Below are positions 1 through 7,676 of a stretch of DNA of 64,000 bases, in pieces. This stretch comes from UBA1672 sp964352665 (GTDB lineage: Bacteria; Pseudomonadota; Alphaproteobacteria; Micavibrionales; Micavibrionaceae). The position numbers and the translations under genes are program-made. The stretch lies in assembly GCA_964352665.1 (NCBI GenBank), contig CAYGSJ010000004.1:142303-206302 (forward strand), given 5' to 3'. The notes under the pieces were generated by a model that saw only the letters and a program-made list of their open reading frames with translations, did no database searches and had not been told where the DNA came from. The stretch's first letter is position 1. Every line of letters begins with the position of its first letter.

Positions 1-452
1 TTCAGGTTTGTTGATTTTTTTTCAGTAGCGCCAAATAATTCCGGATACTTTGTAATTTTGTCAAAAGCCCCCTTAAGATCTACAGAGGTTATAACTATAC
101 GTGCCGGAACATCTTCAAGATTGTTGGCTTGAGCTTTTTTAGCGAAGCCTCCTAAAGACACAAAACACATGATTGTAGCAGCGGTGATACGAATGAGATG
201 CTGTCTGCAAAGGATACCCAAAAGATCGTATTTTGTTATTTTACTCTGTTCAATAAGGATCTGACCAAGAGGTTTTTTTGTAGATTTTTGATAATTCAGG
301 GCCTTTTTTAGGTCTTTAGGTGAAATATAACCTTTCAGAACTAGTGTTTCTCCAATTTTATCGCGGCTAAGTGCGTGCTTGATATATCTCAGAACACCTG
401 TGTGTAAGACTTTTTTGTAACAAGATTTCTGTTTTGTACCCTTTTTACGCAA
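1..452 (-). CDS. BTLCP (transglutaminase-like cysteine peptidase) family protein, C-terminus off the window
   Basis: The reverse strand reads open from a TTG at 450-452 to the window edge, about 150 codons. The TTG is preceded by a purine-rich GGGAAGAAG. Residues ~35-75 (RDKIGETLVLKGYISPKDL, then a GQILIEQ motif) look like an MshEN/GspE N-terminal-type domain. After it come a hydrophobic segment and an AxA-like end (about residues 90-115). The last visible residues, LFGATEKKSTNL, resemble the start of the predicted transglutaminase-like cysteine proteinase (BTLCP, LapG-like) domain. LapG-type proteins are periplasmic and cleave adhesins under cyclic-di-GMP control; that role is inference. The catalytic Cys-His-Asp lies outside the window. 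The start is uncertain because there is no ATG in frame. Confidence 0.5.
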   Translation of the reverse strand, partial: MRKKGTKQKSCYKKVLHTGVLRYIKHALSRDKIGETLVLKGYISPKDLKKALNYQKSTKKPLGQILIEQSKITKYDLLGILCRQHLIRITAATIMCFVSLGGFAKKAQANNLEDVPARIVITSVDLKGAFDKITKYPELFGATEKKSTNL

Positions 453-517
453 TTGCTTCTTCCCTTTTTTCGCACATACGTGCCCTATGCGTGCACTTTA
501 ATTAAACACGAGAAAGA

Positions 518-546
518 TTGACGAATTCCTAACAAAGGCGCATAAA
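518..546 (+). promoter_or_regulatory. candidate sigma70 promoter for hldE
   Basis: TTGACG at 518-523, a 17-base spacer and CATAAA at 541-546, about 35 bases before the hldE start. The same TTGACGAATTC string occurs at the much stronger rpsL promoter at 60591. Confidence 0.4.
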
Positions 547-579
547 AGTTAATGTTTTTAACAAAAATGGCGAGTTTTA

Positions 580-2091
580 GTGAAAATGGCAGAAAAAACC
601 CAAAATTACTTGAAAATCCTAGGTAAAATAGCCGGGTCAAAGGTTTTGGTCGTTGGGGACATTATGTTGGACCGGTTCGTTTATGGAACTGTAGACAGGA
701 TATCTCCTGAAAGTCCTGTGCCCGTTCTGTCGATCTCACGGGAAAACATGATGTTAGGTGGGGCTGGGAATACTCTTTCGAATCTTTTTCATCTTGGTTG
801 TAAAGGCAAGCTTTTGTCGGTTGTAGGAGATGATGAAACCGGGCAGAAAATTGTAGAACTTGCTAAGGATCAAGATATTGATTTAGAAGGATTAATCCTG
901 TCAAAAGACAGAGCCTCTATTGTTAAAACCCGGTTTCTTGCAGGACACCAGCAACTTCTTCGTACCGATTACGAGAGGCCAATCCCTATTACTCAGGAGA
1001 TGGAAAAGGAGCTTTTAGGCCGTGCAAAGTCTCTTCTTCAGGAAGTAGATGTAATGATTCTATCGGATTACGGTAAAGGGTTGTTAACAAATGATTTTCT
1101 GAAAAACCTCATTAATATGGCCAAAAAACATAAAGTTTTGGTTTTAGTTGATCCTAAAGGCCTTGATTACAGTATTTATGCGGGCACTGATATCGTTACT
1201 CCCAATAAAAAGGAGCTATCTGAAGCAACGGGAGGGTTGGCCGTCAGCACAGATAATGAAGTTGTTGATGCAGCACAAAAACTTTTAAAAACAAGCAAAA
1301 TAAAATCTGTTGTTGCAACAAGATCCGGTGATGGAATAACAGTTGTCGAAGGTCAATTAGTGGAACATGTACGGAGCGCCTCTGATATCGAAGTTTTTGA
1401 TGTCTCCGGAGCGGGGGATACGGTCATCGCAACGATTGCAGCTGCGCTGGCTGCCGGGGCATCGCTGGTGGAGGCTGCTTCTCTTGCCAATATCGCGGGA
1501 AGTATCGTGGTTGCAAAAGTTGGCACAGCACCTATTCGTTTCCAAGAGCTATACGATGCGGTTAATGATCGACCCAATTTTAGAAATACAATAGTTCCCG
1601 ATAGCCAGAGTTTTGAATCAAGCTGGTATGTTATGCAAGAGAACATCATGCGATGGAAGGCAAGAGGCTTTAAAATTGGTTTTACCAATGGATGTTTTGA
1701 CATTTTGCATCATGGCCATGTCAGCTATTTATCAGAGGCCCGTCAGAAATGCGATAAACTTATCGTTGGCTTGAATCACGATGCGTCAGTAAAAATTCTT
1801 AAAGGTCCCGATCGCCCAGTGAACGATGAAAAATCAAGGTATTCTGTGTTGTCGGCCCTTGCTTGCGTGGATGGTGTTGTAATGTTTGGTGCCAAAACCC
1901 AAGGCGATGATAATACTGCGTCACGTATTCTAGAGTTGTTGCAACCCGATATCTATTTCAAGGGTGGTGATTACACCATTGATGAAATTCCTGAGGCCAA
2001 AACAGTTATTAATAACGGGGGTGTTGTTGAACTGATTACTGAACAAAAGGGCTACAGCACAACAGAAACCCTGAAAAAAGCAATGGGTTGA
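580..2091 (+). CDS. hldE: bifunctional heptose-7-phosphate kinase / heptose-1-phosphate adenylyltransferase HldE
   Basis: Cytoplasmic enzyme of ADP-L-glycero-beta-D-manno-heptose synthesis, supplying the inner-core heptose of lipopolysaccharide. Residues 1 to about 325 are a PfkB/ribokinase-type kinase, with a GDIMLDR start motif and the signature DVSGAGDT near residue 275, which holds the catalytic Asp. Residues ~360-503 are a cytidylyltransferase-like domain with FTNGCFDILHHGH, the HxGH nucleotide-binding motif. The 503-residue length is close to that of other two-domain HldE proteins. The start is GTG with a GGCGAG-like ribosome site 6 bases upstream; an ATG two codons later is the alternative. 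It stands alone and is transcribed away from the truncated gene on its left. Its LPS role agrees with the O-antigen ligase-like gene at 21598. Confidence 0.95.
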   Translation: MKMAEKTQNYLKILGKIAGSKVLVVGDIMLDRFVYGTVDRISPESPVPVLSISRENMMLGGAGNTLSNLFHLGCKGKLLSVVGDDETGQKIVELAKDQDIDLEGLILSKDRASIVKTRFLAGHQQLLRTDYERPIPITQEMEKELLGRAKSLLQEVDVMILSDYGKGLLTNDFLKNLINMAKKHKVLVLVDPKGLDYSIYAGTDIVTPNKKELSEATGGLAVSTDNEVVDAAQKLLKTSKIKSVVATRSGDGITVVEGQLVEHVRSASDIEVFDVSGAGDTVIATIAAALAAGASLVEAASLANIAGSIVVAKVGTAPIRFQELYDAVNDRPNFRNTIVPDSQSFESSWYVMQENIMRWKARGFKIGFTNGCFDILHHGHVSYLSEARQKCDKLIVGLNHDASVKILKGPDRPVNDEKSRYSVLSALACVDGVVMFGAKTQGDDNTASRILELLQPDIYFKGGDYTIDEIPEAKTVINNGGVVELITEQKGYSTTETLKKAMG

Positions 2092-2128
2092 TTATAAGGG
2101 ATAACCATAAAAATATTTTAGTACAACA

Positions 2129-2169
2129 TTGACAAACGCCACCATATTGAGAATGATTATCATTATCTC
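2129..2169 (+). promoter_or_regulatory. promoter overlapped by a near-consensus Fur box
   Basis: TTGACA at 2129-2134 is followed 17 bases later by AATGAT at 2152-2157. Overlapping this -10 is GAGAATGATTATCATTATC (2149-2167), which matches the 19-base Fur consensus GATAATGATAATCATTATC at 17 positions. An operator over a -10 is the classic layout for iron-dependent Fur repression. It controls the small gene at 2201. The perfect -35 also argues against the TTG at 2129 being a start codon. Confidence 0.75.
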
Positions 2170-2200
2170 TGTGCTTGATATGGGAGTTGTTATAGTGCTT

Positions 2201-2419
2201 ATGGATTTTTTATCTCTTGAATCTTTCTTTGGTTACAAAAGTGCGGCTCTGTTTTTGGAGGAAATACAAAATAGGTACAGCCATGCTGAAATAAAAAGTG
2301 CCTTTAGCAAAGGCTACCTTGAGAGACGCCGTATTTGTATTGGCCCTGATTGCGGGCGCTATTTATGCTGGTTGTCTGACAAAGGCAGATGTGAAGCCAA
2401 AAAAAGTATTTCTGCTTAG
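2201..2419 (+). CDS. small Cys-containing protein under predicted Fur control
   Basis: About 72 residues, of unknown function. I chose the ATG at 2201 because the upstream in-frame starts lie in the promoter/Fur operator (TTG 2129) or only about 16 bases past the likely transcription start (ATG 2180). A GGGAG is present but about 14 bases upstream. The C-terminal half carries four cysteines in RRICIGPDCGRYLCWL followed by GRC, spaced C-x4-C-x4-C-x7-C, enough to bind an iron-sulfur cluster or a metal. No membrane segment or signal is evident from this start. The Fur box suggests a role in iron limitation. I do not recognise a named family. Confidence 0.6.
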   Translation: MDFLSLESFFGYKSAALFLEEIQNRYSHAEIKSAFSKGYLERRRICIGPDCGRYLCWLSDKGRCEAKKSISA

Positions 2420-2514
2420 TTTTCAGATTATTAAGTCTGTACCTTATGCCGAAGAGTTGGTAGACTTTGCACTGTAAGATTTGTGCCTAGCCTTCAAATT
2501 TTGGGATTTTTGAC

Positions 2515-3126
2515 ATGCGTTTCTTTATCAATTCAACGATTTTATATGTTTGTGTTTTGGCTCTTGTAGGTTGCACAAACTATCCTAATCCTATGCCAAG
2601 AGGGTATAGTTCGTATAACCAGCCATATAAATCAGCACCAGGACCCCTCCCCCCTGGGATAGGCTATTCATTTGATGGTGAACAAAATGATAGCGTTATC
2701 GAGGACATGCGCTATGCGGCAAGAGATTTAGTTGAAAGGCTGGATAGAAAGCTTTCTTTTAGTGTTGATAGAATTCATTTATCGGTTTCCGGCCAGAATG
2801 CATTTTATGGAAGTTTTGACCACTTGTTGCGCGAAGAATTTACACGTCAGGGCTACCTCCTTTCAGAGAATGCTGATAAGGCAATAAATATTGATTTTGT
2901 TGCAGCAGAGGATAAAAACTGTCCGTTAAATATAGGGGCAGAGGGGTCTGCTTATAGACATCTTTATCTTGCCTTGTTATTAACAACACAGCCAGAGACA
3001 CCGCCCGAAGTTATAGGTGGTTTTTATGAGGTTCCCACTTATGGTTTTAATCAAAAATCTCTAGGATTTTCAGGTTTGGACGTTCCATCGTGCATTCCCG
3101 AAGAAACGGTTTCTGAGGTCCAGTAA
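2515..3126 (+). CDS. hypothetical lipoprotein
   Basis: A 203-residue protein with a signal peptide ending in the lipobox LVGC (Cys at about residue 20), so probably lipidated and membrane-anchored. The mature part begins with a Pro/Tyr/Ser-rich linker. It is followed by a roughly 130-residue domain whose layout (helix with DLVERL, then strands such as DRIHLSVSG and a LLREEFTRQGYLL helix) recalls FlgO-like outer-membrane lipoproteins. GGGA sits 8 bases before the ATG. It is one base from the next lipoprotein gene and probably co-transcribed. Function unknown. Confidence 0.7.
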   Translation: MRFFINSTILYVCVLALVGCTNYPNPMPRGYSSYNQPYKSAPGPLPPGIGYSFDGEQNDSVIEDMRYAARDLVERLDRKLSFSVDRIHLSVSGQNAFYGSFDHLLREEFTRQGYLLSENADKAINIDFVAAEDKNCPLNIGAEGSAYRHLYLALLLTTQPETPPEVIGGFYEVPTYGFNQKSLGFSGLDVPSCIPEETVSEVQ

Positions 3127-3127
3127 A

Positions 3128-3706
3128 TTGAACATGCCAGCTATGAGACTAAGCCATTATTTTTTAGTTTTGATGTTTCTTCCGGTACTTTGTTCCTGTG
3201 GAGAGGTGATTGCTTTCAAGGCGGTAACAGCCAGCCTTACTGCTGCTTCTTATGGTCTTTTTTCAGACCCCGATGTTAATTTGAAAGCAAAAAACTATGC
3301 TGCTGCTGATTTTCTTGTAGGTCAGATGGGGCCCAAAGTAAGAAAAAACGATTATATCCTTGCAGAGCCGCTGGAGGAAGTTGACCATGCCGGTATTACA
3401 TCACCGCTGGGGATTGCAATACCGGAAGGCATTGGTTTGCGTTTCATTGAATTGGGGTATAAAGCGCAATTACATAAAGTAGCCAGTGAAAGTAATGCAG
3501 GATTGTATCCTCAATCAGATGCTGCGCCTGATTTTGTTCTTAAAGGAACCTATAAAGTGGAAAGCAGCGATGTGACCGTTTATTTGCGAGTCATCAATAT
3601 TCGTACAAAAGATGTTGTGGCGAGGTTTGATTACAAGCTTCTTCCGTCTCGGGAAGTGCGCGAGCTGGCACAAACACCAGCAAGAATTTATCGCGTATCC
3701 AAGTGA
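3128..3706 (+). CDS. FlgO-like lipoprotein
   Basis: 192 residues with an N-terminal hydrophobic stretch and lipobox LCSC. The mature domain contains AADFLVGQMGPKV, DYILAEPL, a GIAIPEGIGLRFIELGY helix and a TYKVESSDVTVYLRVIN strand pattern. This fits the FlgO family of outer-membrane lipoproteins, which affect flagellar stability in Vibrio. It starts at TTG, 9 bases after a GAGG; ATG at 3134 is the alternative. It follows the preceding lipoprotein by one base. The flagellar link is supported only weakly by the two flagellin genes about 8 kb away; a general envelope role is equally possible. Confidence 0.6.
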   Translation: MNMPAMRLSHYFLVLMFLPVLCSCGEVIAFKAVTASLTAASYGLFSDPDVNLKAKNYAAADFLVGQMGPKVRKNDYILAEPLEEVDHAGITSPLGIAIPEGIGLRFIELGYKAQLHKVASESNAGLYPQSDAAPDFVLKGTYKVESSDVTVYLRVINIRTKDVVARFDYKLLPSREVRELAQTPARIYRVSK

Positions 3707-3709
3707 TTT

Positions 3710-4420
3710 TTAACGTGCCATCAAGACGTAGAAATAGTGTCGGCTTCCATCTCCTGCACATTCCACGCATCCTTGCAATGAAGGTTTGATTGAAAACGAT
3801 GCTTCAGTGGGTATATTAGGGCTTGCATCAAATTGTGTGCCGGCATCAAACCTAAAGGCGTCTCCACCATATATGCACGTACCCGGATCTGTTGGTAACC
3901 CCGTATAGCCAATTTTTCTGTTAATAAGGGTACAGAATATGTTTGTTACATTAGGCAGGACTGCCACTAAATCTGCTGCGTTTGACCCAACTTCCGGAAG
4001 AGCGCTGTGGCCATAAAATTCCCATGCACTTCCGTCATTTATACCTTGTGGTGGTGAGGTGTAAAGTGCTCCGCCCCCAAGCCGGTCAAATAGTTGGTCA
4101 CTTTTATCTGCATCTGCGCCGAGATCACCGTAATCCGGATCGGCGTCTGGATGTGCAAATCTAATATCAACCTCGCTGTGGCCATTTTGCATTATGAAAT
4201 TAACACCACGTTCCAATTGTGACGCGTAACGCTGCAACTCGGTTAATCTTAAAATCTGTCTTTCGTCTTCTATGTGCTGATTTTGCTGATTAGTTCCTTG
4301 AACAGCAACTGTCAACGCACCAATCAAGGCAACTGCTAAAAGAATTATAAACAAAACATTGCCGTCTTCTGTTGTGCCATATTGTCTCTTTGGCGGTTTT
4401 GATAGACGATTTTTATACAT
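3710..4420 (-). CDS. pilin-like single-pass membrane protein
   Basis: 236 residues. After a basic N-terminus of about 18 residues comes DGNVLFIILLAVALIGALT, a single membrane helix near residues 20-40. A long charged helix rich in Gln/Glu/Arg follows (about 43-80), then a Gly/Asp-rich globular region with four cysteines in the last 80 residues (FCTLI, GTCIYGG, GCVEC). The helix plus N-terminal hydrophobic stem resembles a pseudopilin or TadE-like protein, but the canonical prepilin G-x4-E cleavage site is not clear. It runs convergent to the FlgO-like gene with 3 bases between stops, and lies 12 bases downstream of the carboxypeptidase, probably in the same transcript. Confidence 0.55.
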   Translation of the reverse strand: MYKNRLSKPPKRQYGTTEDGNVLFIILLAVALIGALTVAVQGTNQQNQHIEDERQILRLTELQRYASQLERGVNFIMQNGHSEVDIRFAHPDADPDYGDLGADADKSDQLFDRLGGGALYTSPPQGINDGSAWEFYGHSALPEVGSNAADLVAVLPNVTNIFCTLINRKIGYTGLPTDPGTCIYGGDAFRFDAGTQFDASPNIPTEASFSIKPSLQGCVECAGDGSRHYFYVLMAR

Positions 4421-4432
4421 CTAAAAATGTTC

Positions 4433-5872
4433 CTATTGATAGGTGCTTGGCGGAATTTCTATGCAATCAGTCAAAATTTTGCATGCATCTCTGGCGCTTT
4501 TCTTGGTGTATCCCTGAAGTCGGCCTCTAAATATCCACCCTTGTTCAGTTTGCAAAGGGGCAATGGTGCTCTTTGAATGTTTTAGGTATTGCGGCAATGT
4601 GGCAAGGCTTTGGGTAACAGCCATATTCGCTCTTTCGCGTGTCGTAAAGGCTCCGATTTGTATAGACCAATCCCCGAACTCCTTGTTTGGATAGGAACTT
4701 TCAGCAGAATTATTTAATGCGTATTGCTGCGATCCTGGAGCGAGAACATAGCTCGGGATATCTTCACCAAGATGGGCTGAAATAGAGATTAAGCCTGTTT
4801 CAATTCTATTTCTTACGTCAATATCATAATCTCCTTGTCCAATCATACGATTAAAAACAGAGTTTTCAGAAGATGTATTTAGCATATCCCAACGGGAAGC
4901 GGACGTATCAGCATAATAACCATCCATATCGGGTGCAATATAAGCAGCAATGGCGGTAACGGGTTTCTGTCGAGGAATAGGAACCTCGTATCCTGCAATC
5001 TGCATTTGATCCAGCTTTCCAAATGATTCATTCAAAAGCTTTTTCATTTGATTGTTTCTTGATTTTCCGGTTCTGCCACCGAAAACAGTACCTACTAGGC
5101 GCGTGTTTCCCCTTTTTACAGATGCAACCAGATTAAATCCGGATTGACTGATATAGCCGGTTTTCAAACCATCCATACCGTCATAGCTATCCATCAATTT
5201 ATTATGGCTGGAGTAGGTTTTCCCCTGATATGTAAATTTCTTTTTAGAGAAATAGTGATAATATTGGCTGTAATCCGTGACAAGTATGCGTCCTAGCTTT
5301 GCCATGTCTCTGGCTGTACTGACTTGCTTGGAATCATGCAAACCCGATGCGTTTCTAAATTTCGTATTTGTCAGGCCAAGCTCTTTTGCTCTTGCTGTCA
5401 TCATACGAGCAAAGTTGGCCTCATTGCCACCCAGCTTTTCAGCTACAGCCACAGCGATGTCGTTTGCAGATTTTATAGTCAGAGCATTTATTGCATCTTT
5501 TACCTTTATTGTGGACCCTGGTTTTAATCCCAGTTTACTAGGGATCATGCTTGCAGCATGATTTGATATACGAAGGCGCGAGCTTAACCTAATTTCATCC
5601 CTCTCGAGCGCATCAAAAAGCATAAGCAAGGTCATCATTTTTGTGAGAGAGGCGGGGTGCAATATTTTGTTCGCATTGTCCTGATGCAGGATAAACCCTG
5701 TGTTCGCATCCATTACGAAAGCCGCGTATTTATTATTAGATTCTGCAAATGAGTTTGAGACTGTACCAAGCCATGAAACCATGAGAATTAACAGCAGACA
5801 AACGTATGCAAAATACCTCTTTAAGGCATTTACAAAGGAAAAACTAATAATATCCTTTCGAAGTAAAGGCAT
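4433..5872 (-). CDS. DacF-type D-alanyl-D-alanine carboxypeptidase with C-terminal SPOR domain
   Basis: A penicillin-binding protein (peptidase family S11) that removes the terminal D-Ala from peptidoglycan stem peptides in the periplasm. Seen: an N-terminal membrane/signal segment (about 20-40), the serine motif SLTK at 75-78, SAN at 135-137 and KTG at 237-239, all in the expected order. Residues ~400-476 (FGDWSIQIGAFTTRERAN...) form a SPOR domain, which binds denuded glycan at division septa. About 140 linker residues separate the two. The chosen ATG at 5872 has AGGAT 8 bases upstream; a TTG two codons earlier is also open. The SPOR fusion suggests that its activity is directed to the septum. 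Confidence 0.92.
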   Translation of the reverse strand: MPLLRKDIISFSFVNALKRYFAYVCLLLILMVSWLGTVSNSFAESNNKYAAFVMDANTGFILHQDNANKILHPASLTKMMTLLMLFDALERDEIRLSSRLRISNHAASMIPSKLGLKPGSTIKVKDAINALTIKSANDIAVAVAEKLGGNEANFARMMTARAKELGLTNTKFRNASGLHDSKQVSTARDMAKLGRILVTDYSQYYHYFSKKKFTYQGKTYSSHNKLMDSYDGMDGLKTGYISQSGFNLVASVKRGNTRLVGTVFGGRTGKSRNNQMKKLLNESFGKLDQMQIAGYEVPIPRQKPVTAIAAYIAPDMDGYYADTSASRWDMLNTSSENSVFNRMIGQGDYDIDVRNRIETGLISISAHLGEDIPSYVLAPGSQQYALNNSAESSYPNKEFGDWSIQIGAFTTRERANMAVTQSLATLPQYLKHSKSTIAPLQTEQGWIFRGRLQGYTKKSARDACKILTDCIEIPPSTYQ

Positions 5873-6117
5873 GTCCAATCCTGATTGTACTGATTTGGAA
5901 TACAGCTGTGAATGTATCCTACAACAACGGATTGTAATAGATTTTTTCTGTTTTGTCTAATCAATGGAAGTGGATATCCCTTTTTGTGCAATGCACAAAC
6001 TGCTTGACTTAAAGTGATGAAAAGTGTAAAAAATTAGATATATTGTGCGTTGCAAAAAATAATGCTGAAATTACAAAGCGTTCCGTGCAAAATAGGAAAA
6101 AGAGAATGGAGAAAATT

Positions 6118-6495
6118 ATGAGTAAGTCGTCACCACAACTTGACAAAATTATGAAAGAGACTGCTGATTTTGGTGCTCGGTATTCAGATGCGTGCACAAA
6201 ATCAGGGGCAATTTGGATGAAAGGCGTAGAAGATATTGTTACAACTATCGTATCTATGGCCCAGAGTTCTGCAGAAAAACAGGCTGAATATGTGAAAGAA
6301 GCTATGGGCAGCAAAACCATAAGCGACTTCACGGAAGTTCAAAATAAAATGGCTCAGACTAGTTTTGATGATTTCATGACAGGAGCAACCAAAATCTCAG
6401 AAATTGGTACAAAGATTTTGACTGATAGTGTTGAGCCGGTTAATGAGCAGATTTCAAAAGCTGTCCAGAAAGCTACTAAAGCAGCTGCAGCATAA
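6118..6495 (+). CDS. phasin family protein
   Basis: About 125 residues, almost entirely helical, with an Ala/Lys-rich tail (AVQKATKAAAA). It contains the phasin-type pattern of long amphipathic helices (DACTKSGAIWMKGVEDI, then AEYVKEAMGSKTISDF). Phasins coat polyhydroxyalkanoate granules. The 3-hydroxybutyrate dehydrogenase at 13432 supports a PHB cycle in this organism, although no PHB synthase is in the window. I chose the ATG at 6118 because GGAG lies 7 bases upstream; two earlier in-frame ATGs add a basic leader with poorer ribosome sites. It ends at a strong terminator. Confidence 0.8.
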   Translation: MSKSSPQLDKIMKETADFGARYSDACTKSGAIWMKGVEDIVTTIVSMAQSSAEKQAEYVKEAMGSKTISDFTEVQNKMAQTSFDDFMTGATKISEIGTKILTDSVEPVNEQISKAVQKATKAAAA

Positions 6496-6517
6496 AGTTT
6501 TTAGACATTAAGTAGAA

Positions 6518-6541
6518 AGCCTGCAATTGCAGGCTTTTTTT
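6518..6541. terminator. bidirectional intrinsic terminator
   Basis: AGCCTGCAATTGCAGGCT (6518-6535) is a perfect palindrome followed by a T-run and preceded by AAA. It serves the phasin gene; being symmetric, it overlaps the end of the convergent rimK-like gene. Confidence 0.85.
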
Positions 6542-7436
6542 ATGCCCTGTTTTCAAAAGATTCTACAGCAAATTCTATTATTGCCCCCGCAATATCAACG
6601 CCGGAAACATTTTCCAGCCCCATTTTTTTGCTTTGGAAATTTGGTGAGGTATTAATTTCAATAACCAGAGGCCCGTCATTTGACCGTACAAGGTCTACCC
6701 CTGCTACGTTAATATCAATGGCTTTTGCTGCACGTATTGCCAAGTCTTCTTCTTCAGGGGTAAGTTTAAGTGATTTACCCTGTCCTCCAAGTGCAATATT
6801 GGCACGAAAGTCTCCATCAACTGCCTTTCGTTCCATCGCTGCAATTACTTTTCCACCCACAACAAAAGCACGAATATCGGTTCCTGCAGACTCTTCAATG
6901 AATTTTTGTACAATAAGCGGGGATGAAAGCTGTTTGAATGTCTTAAGCAAATTGATGGCATGTTTCATATCATCTGCTAAAAACACGCCTACGCCTTCAG
7001 TTCCTTTGACAAGCTTAATAATTAAAGGGACACCACCTACAGTGTTAATAATATTATCAAAGTCTTCTTTAGAATAGGCAAATCCGGTTGCCGGAAATGG
7101 TATTTTTTCACGCATCAGGCGTTGTACGCACTGCAATTTGTCTCGGCCCAGCTCTAGCGCACTTGAACTTTCTGATGTAAAAACACGCATGGATCTAAAT
7201 TGCTTTAATATTGTTAAGCCATAATCCGTATGGGGGGTGTCAATCCGGGGAATGATTATATCAAAGTCGCTCTTAATCGAATTTCCTTCGTAATATATCT
7301 CAGGCTTATCTATGCAAACGCCTATACTACATTTTAGAATGTACAAAAGCTTGACGTCGTACCCTCTCTGCTTTGCAGCTTCAAGAAAACGATTGTCTTC
7401 TTCTTCATGACCAGTCGTTAGAATACCAATTCTCAT
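6540..7436 (-). CDS. rimK: RimK family ATP-grasp ligase
   Basis: 298 residues from the chosen ATG, which has GGAG 7 bases upstream; the open frame extends 20 codons further without a ribosome site. Family role: ATP-dependent addition of glutamate residues to the C-terminus of ribosomal protein S6, or related glutamate ligation. Seen: N-terminal MRIGILTTG, the pre-ATP-grasp domain ending in FTSESSSALELGRDKL, then ATP-grasp features KLVKGTEGVGV, VQKFIEESAGTDIRAFVVGG, RANIALGGQG and the metal-binding end VIEINTSPNF. Its length matches E. coli RimK. It is convergent with the phasin gene and divergent from the amidotransferase operon. The exact substrate cannot be read from sequence. Confidence 0.85.
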   Translation of the reverse strand: MRIGILTTGHEEEDNRFLEAAKQRGYDVKLLYILKCSIGVCIDKPEIYYEGNSIKSDFDIIIPRIDTPHTDYGLTILKQFRSMRVFTSESSSALELGRDKLQCVQRLMREKIPFPATGFAYSKEDFDNIINTVGGVPLIIKLVKGTEGVGVFLADDMKHAINLLKTFKQLSSPLIVQKFIEESAGTDIRAFVVGGKVIAAMERKAVDGDFRANIALGGQGKSLKLTPEEEDLAIRAAKAIDINVAGVDLVRSNDGPLVIEINTSPNFQSKKMGLENVSGVDIAGAIIEFAVESFENRA

Positions 7437-7626
7437 TGTTTTACTCCGTAATGAATTAAGAAAAGAAACAAGCACAACAGACCAAGGCCTTTGCAAATAA
7501 AAACTGTACTGAATTATCTCGTGTAATCTAGTGGTTATCTGTTCTGATTGTAAATAGCATTAAGTATTTTTTAAACTATTAAGGTCTTTTTGTATGTATG
7601 GTACTATCAAGTGTGCTAGTCCTTAT

Positions 7627-7644
7627 CCAAGTTGTTCAACTTGG
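7627..7644. promoter_or_regulatory. inverted repeat upstream of the methionine-salvage operon
   Basis: CCAAGTTG-TT-CAACTTGG: 8-base perfect arms with a 2-base centre, 33 bases before the amidotransferase start. The short centre looks more like a protein operator than a hairpin. It may be a regulator site for the operon; no regulator is nearby. Confidence 0.35.
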
Positions 7645-7676
7645 TAGTTTTTAAAAAACAATTGGTGATATTAATT

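Noticed and set aside
2129..2200. Longer version of the small Fur-controlled protein starting at TTG 2129
   Set aside because: The TTG is part of a perfect -35 and the frame would run through the -10 and Fur box; a start at 2201 fits better.
2445..2505. tRNA-Leu-like stretch (GTTGGTAGAC, a GCAC/GTGC stem and TTCAAAT)
   Set aside because: It has D-arm- and T-loop-like words, but the acceptor and T stems do not pair and the anticodon loop would be ten bases long, so it is not a tRNA gene.
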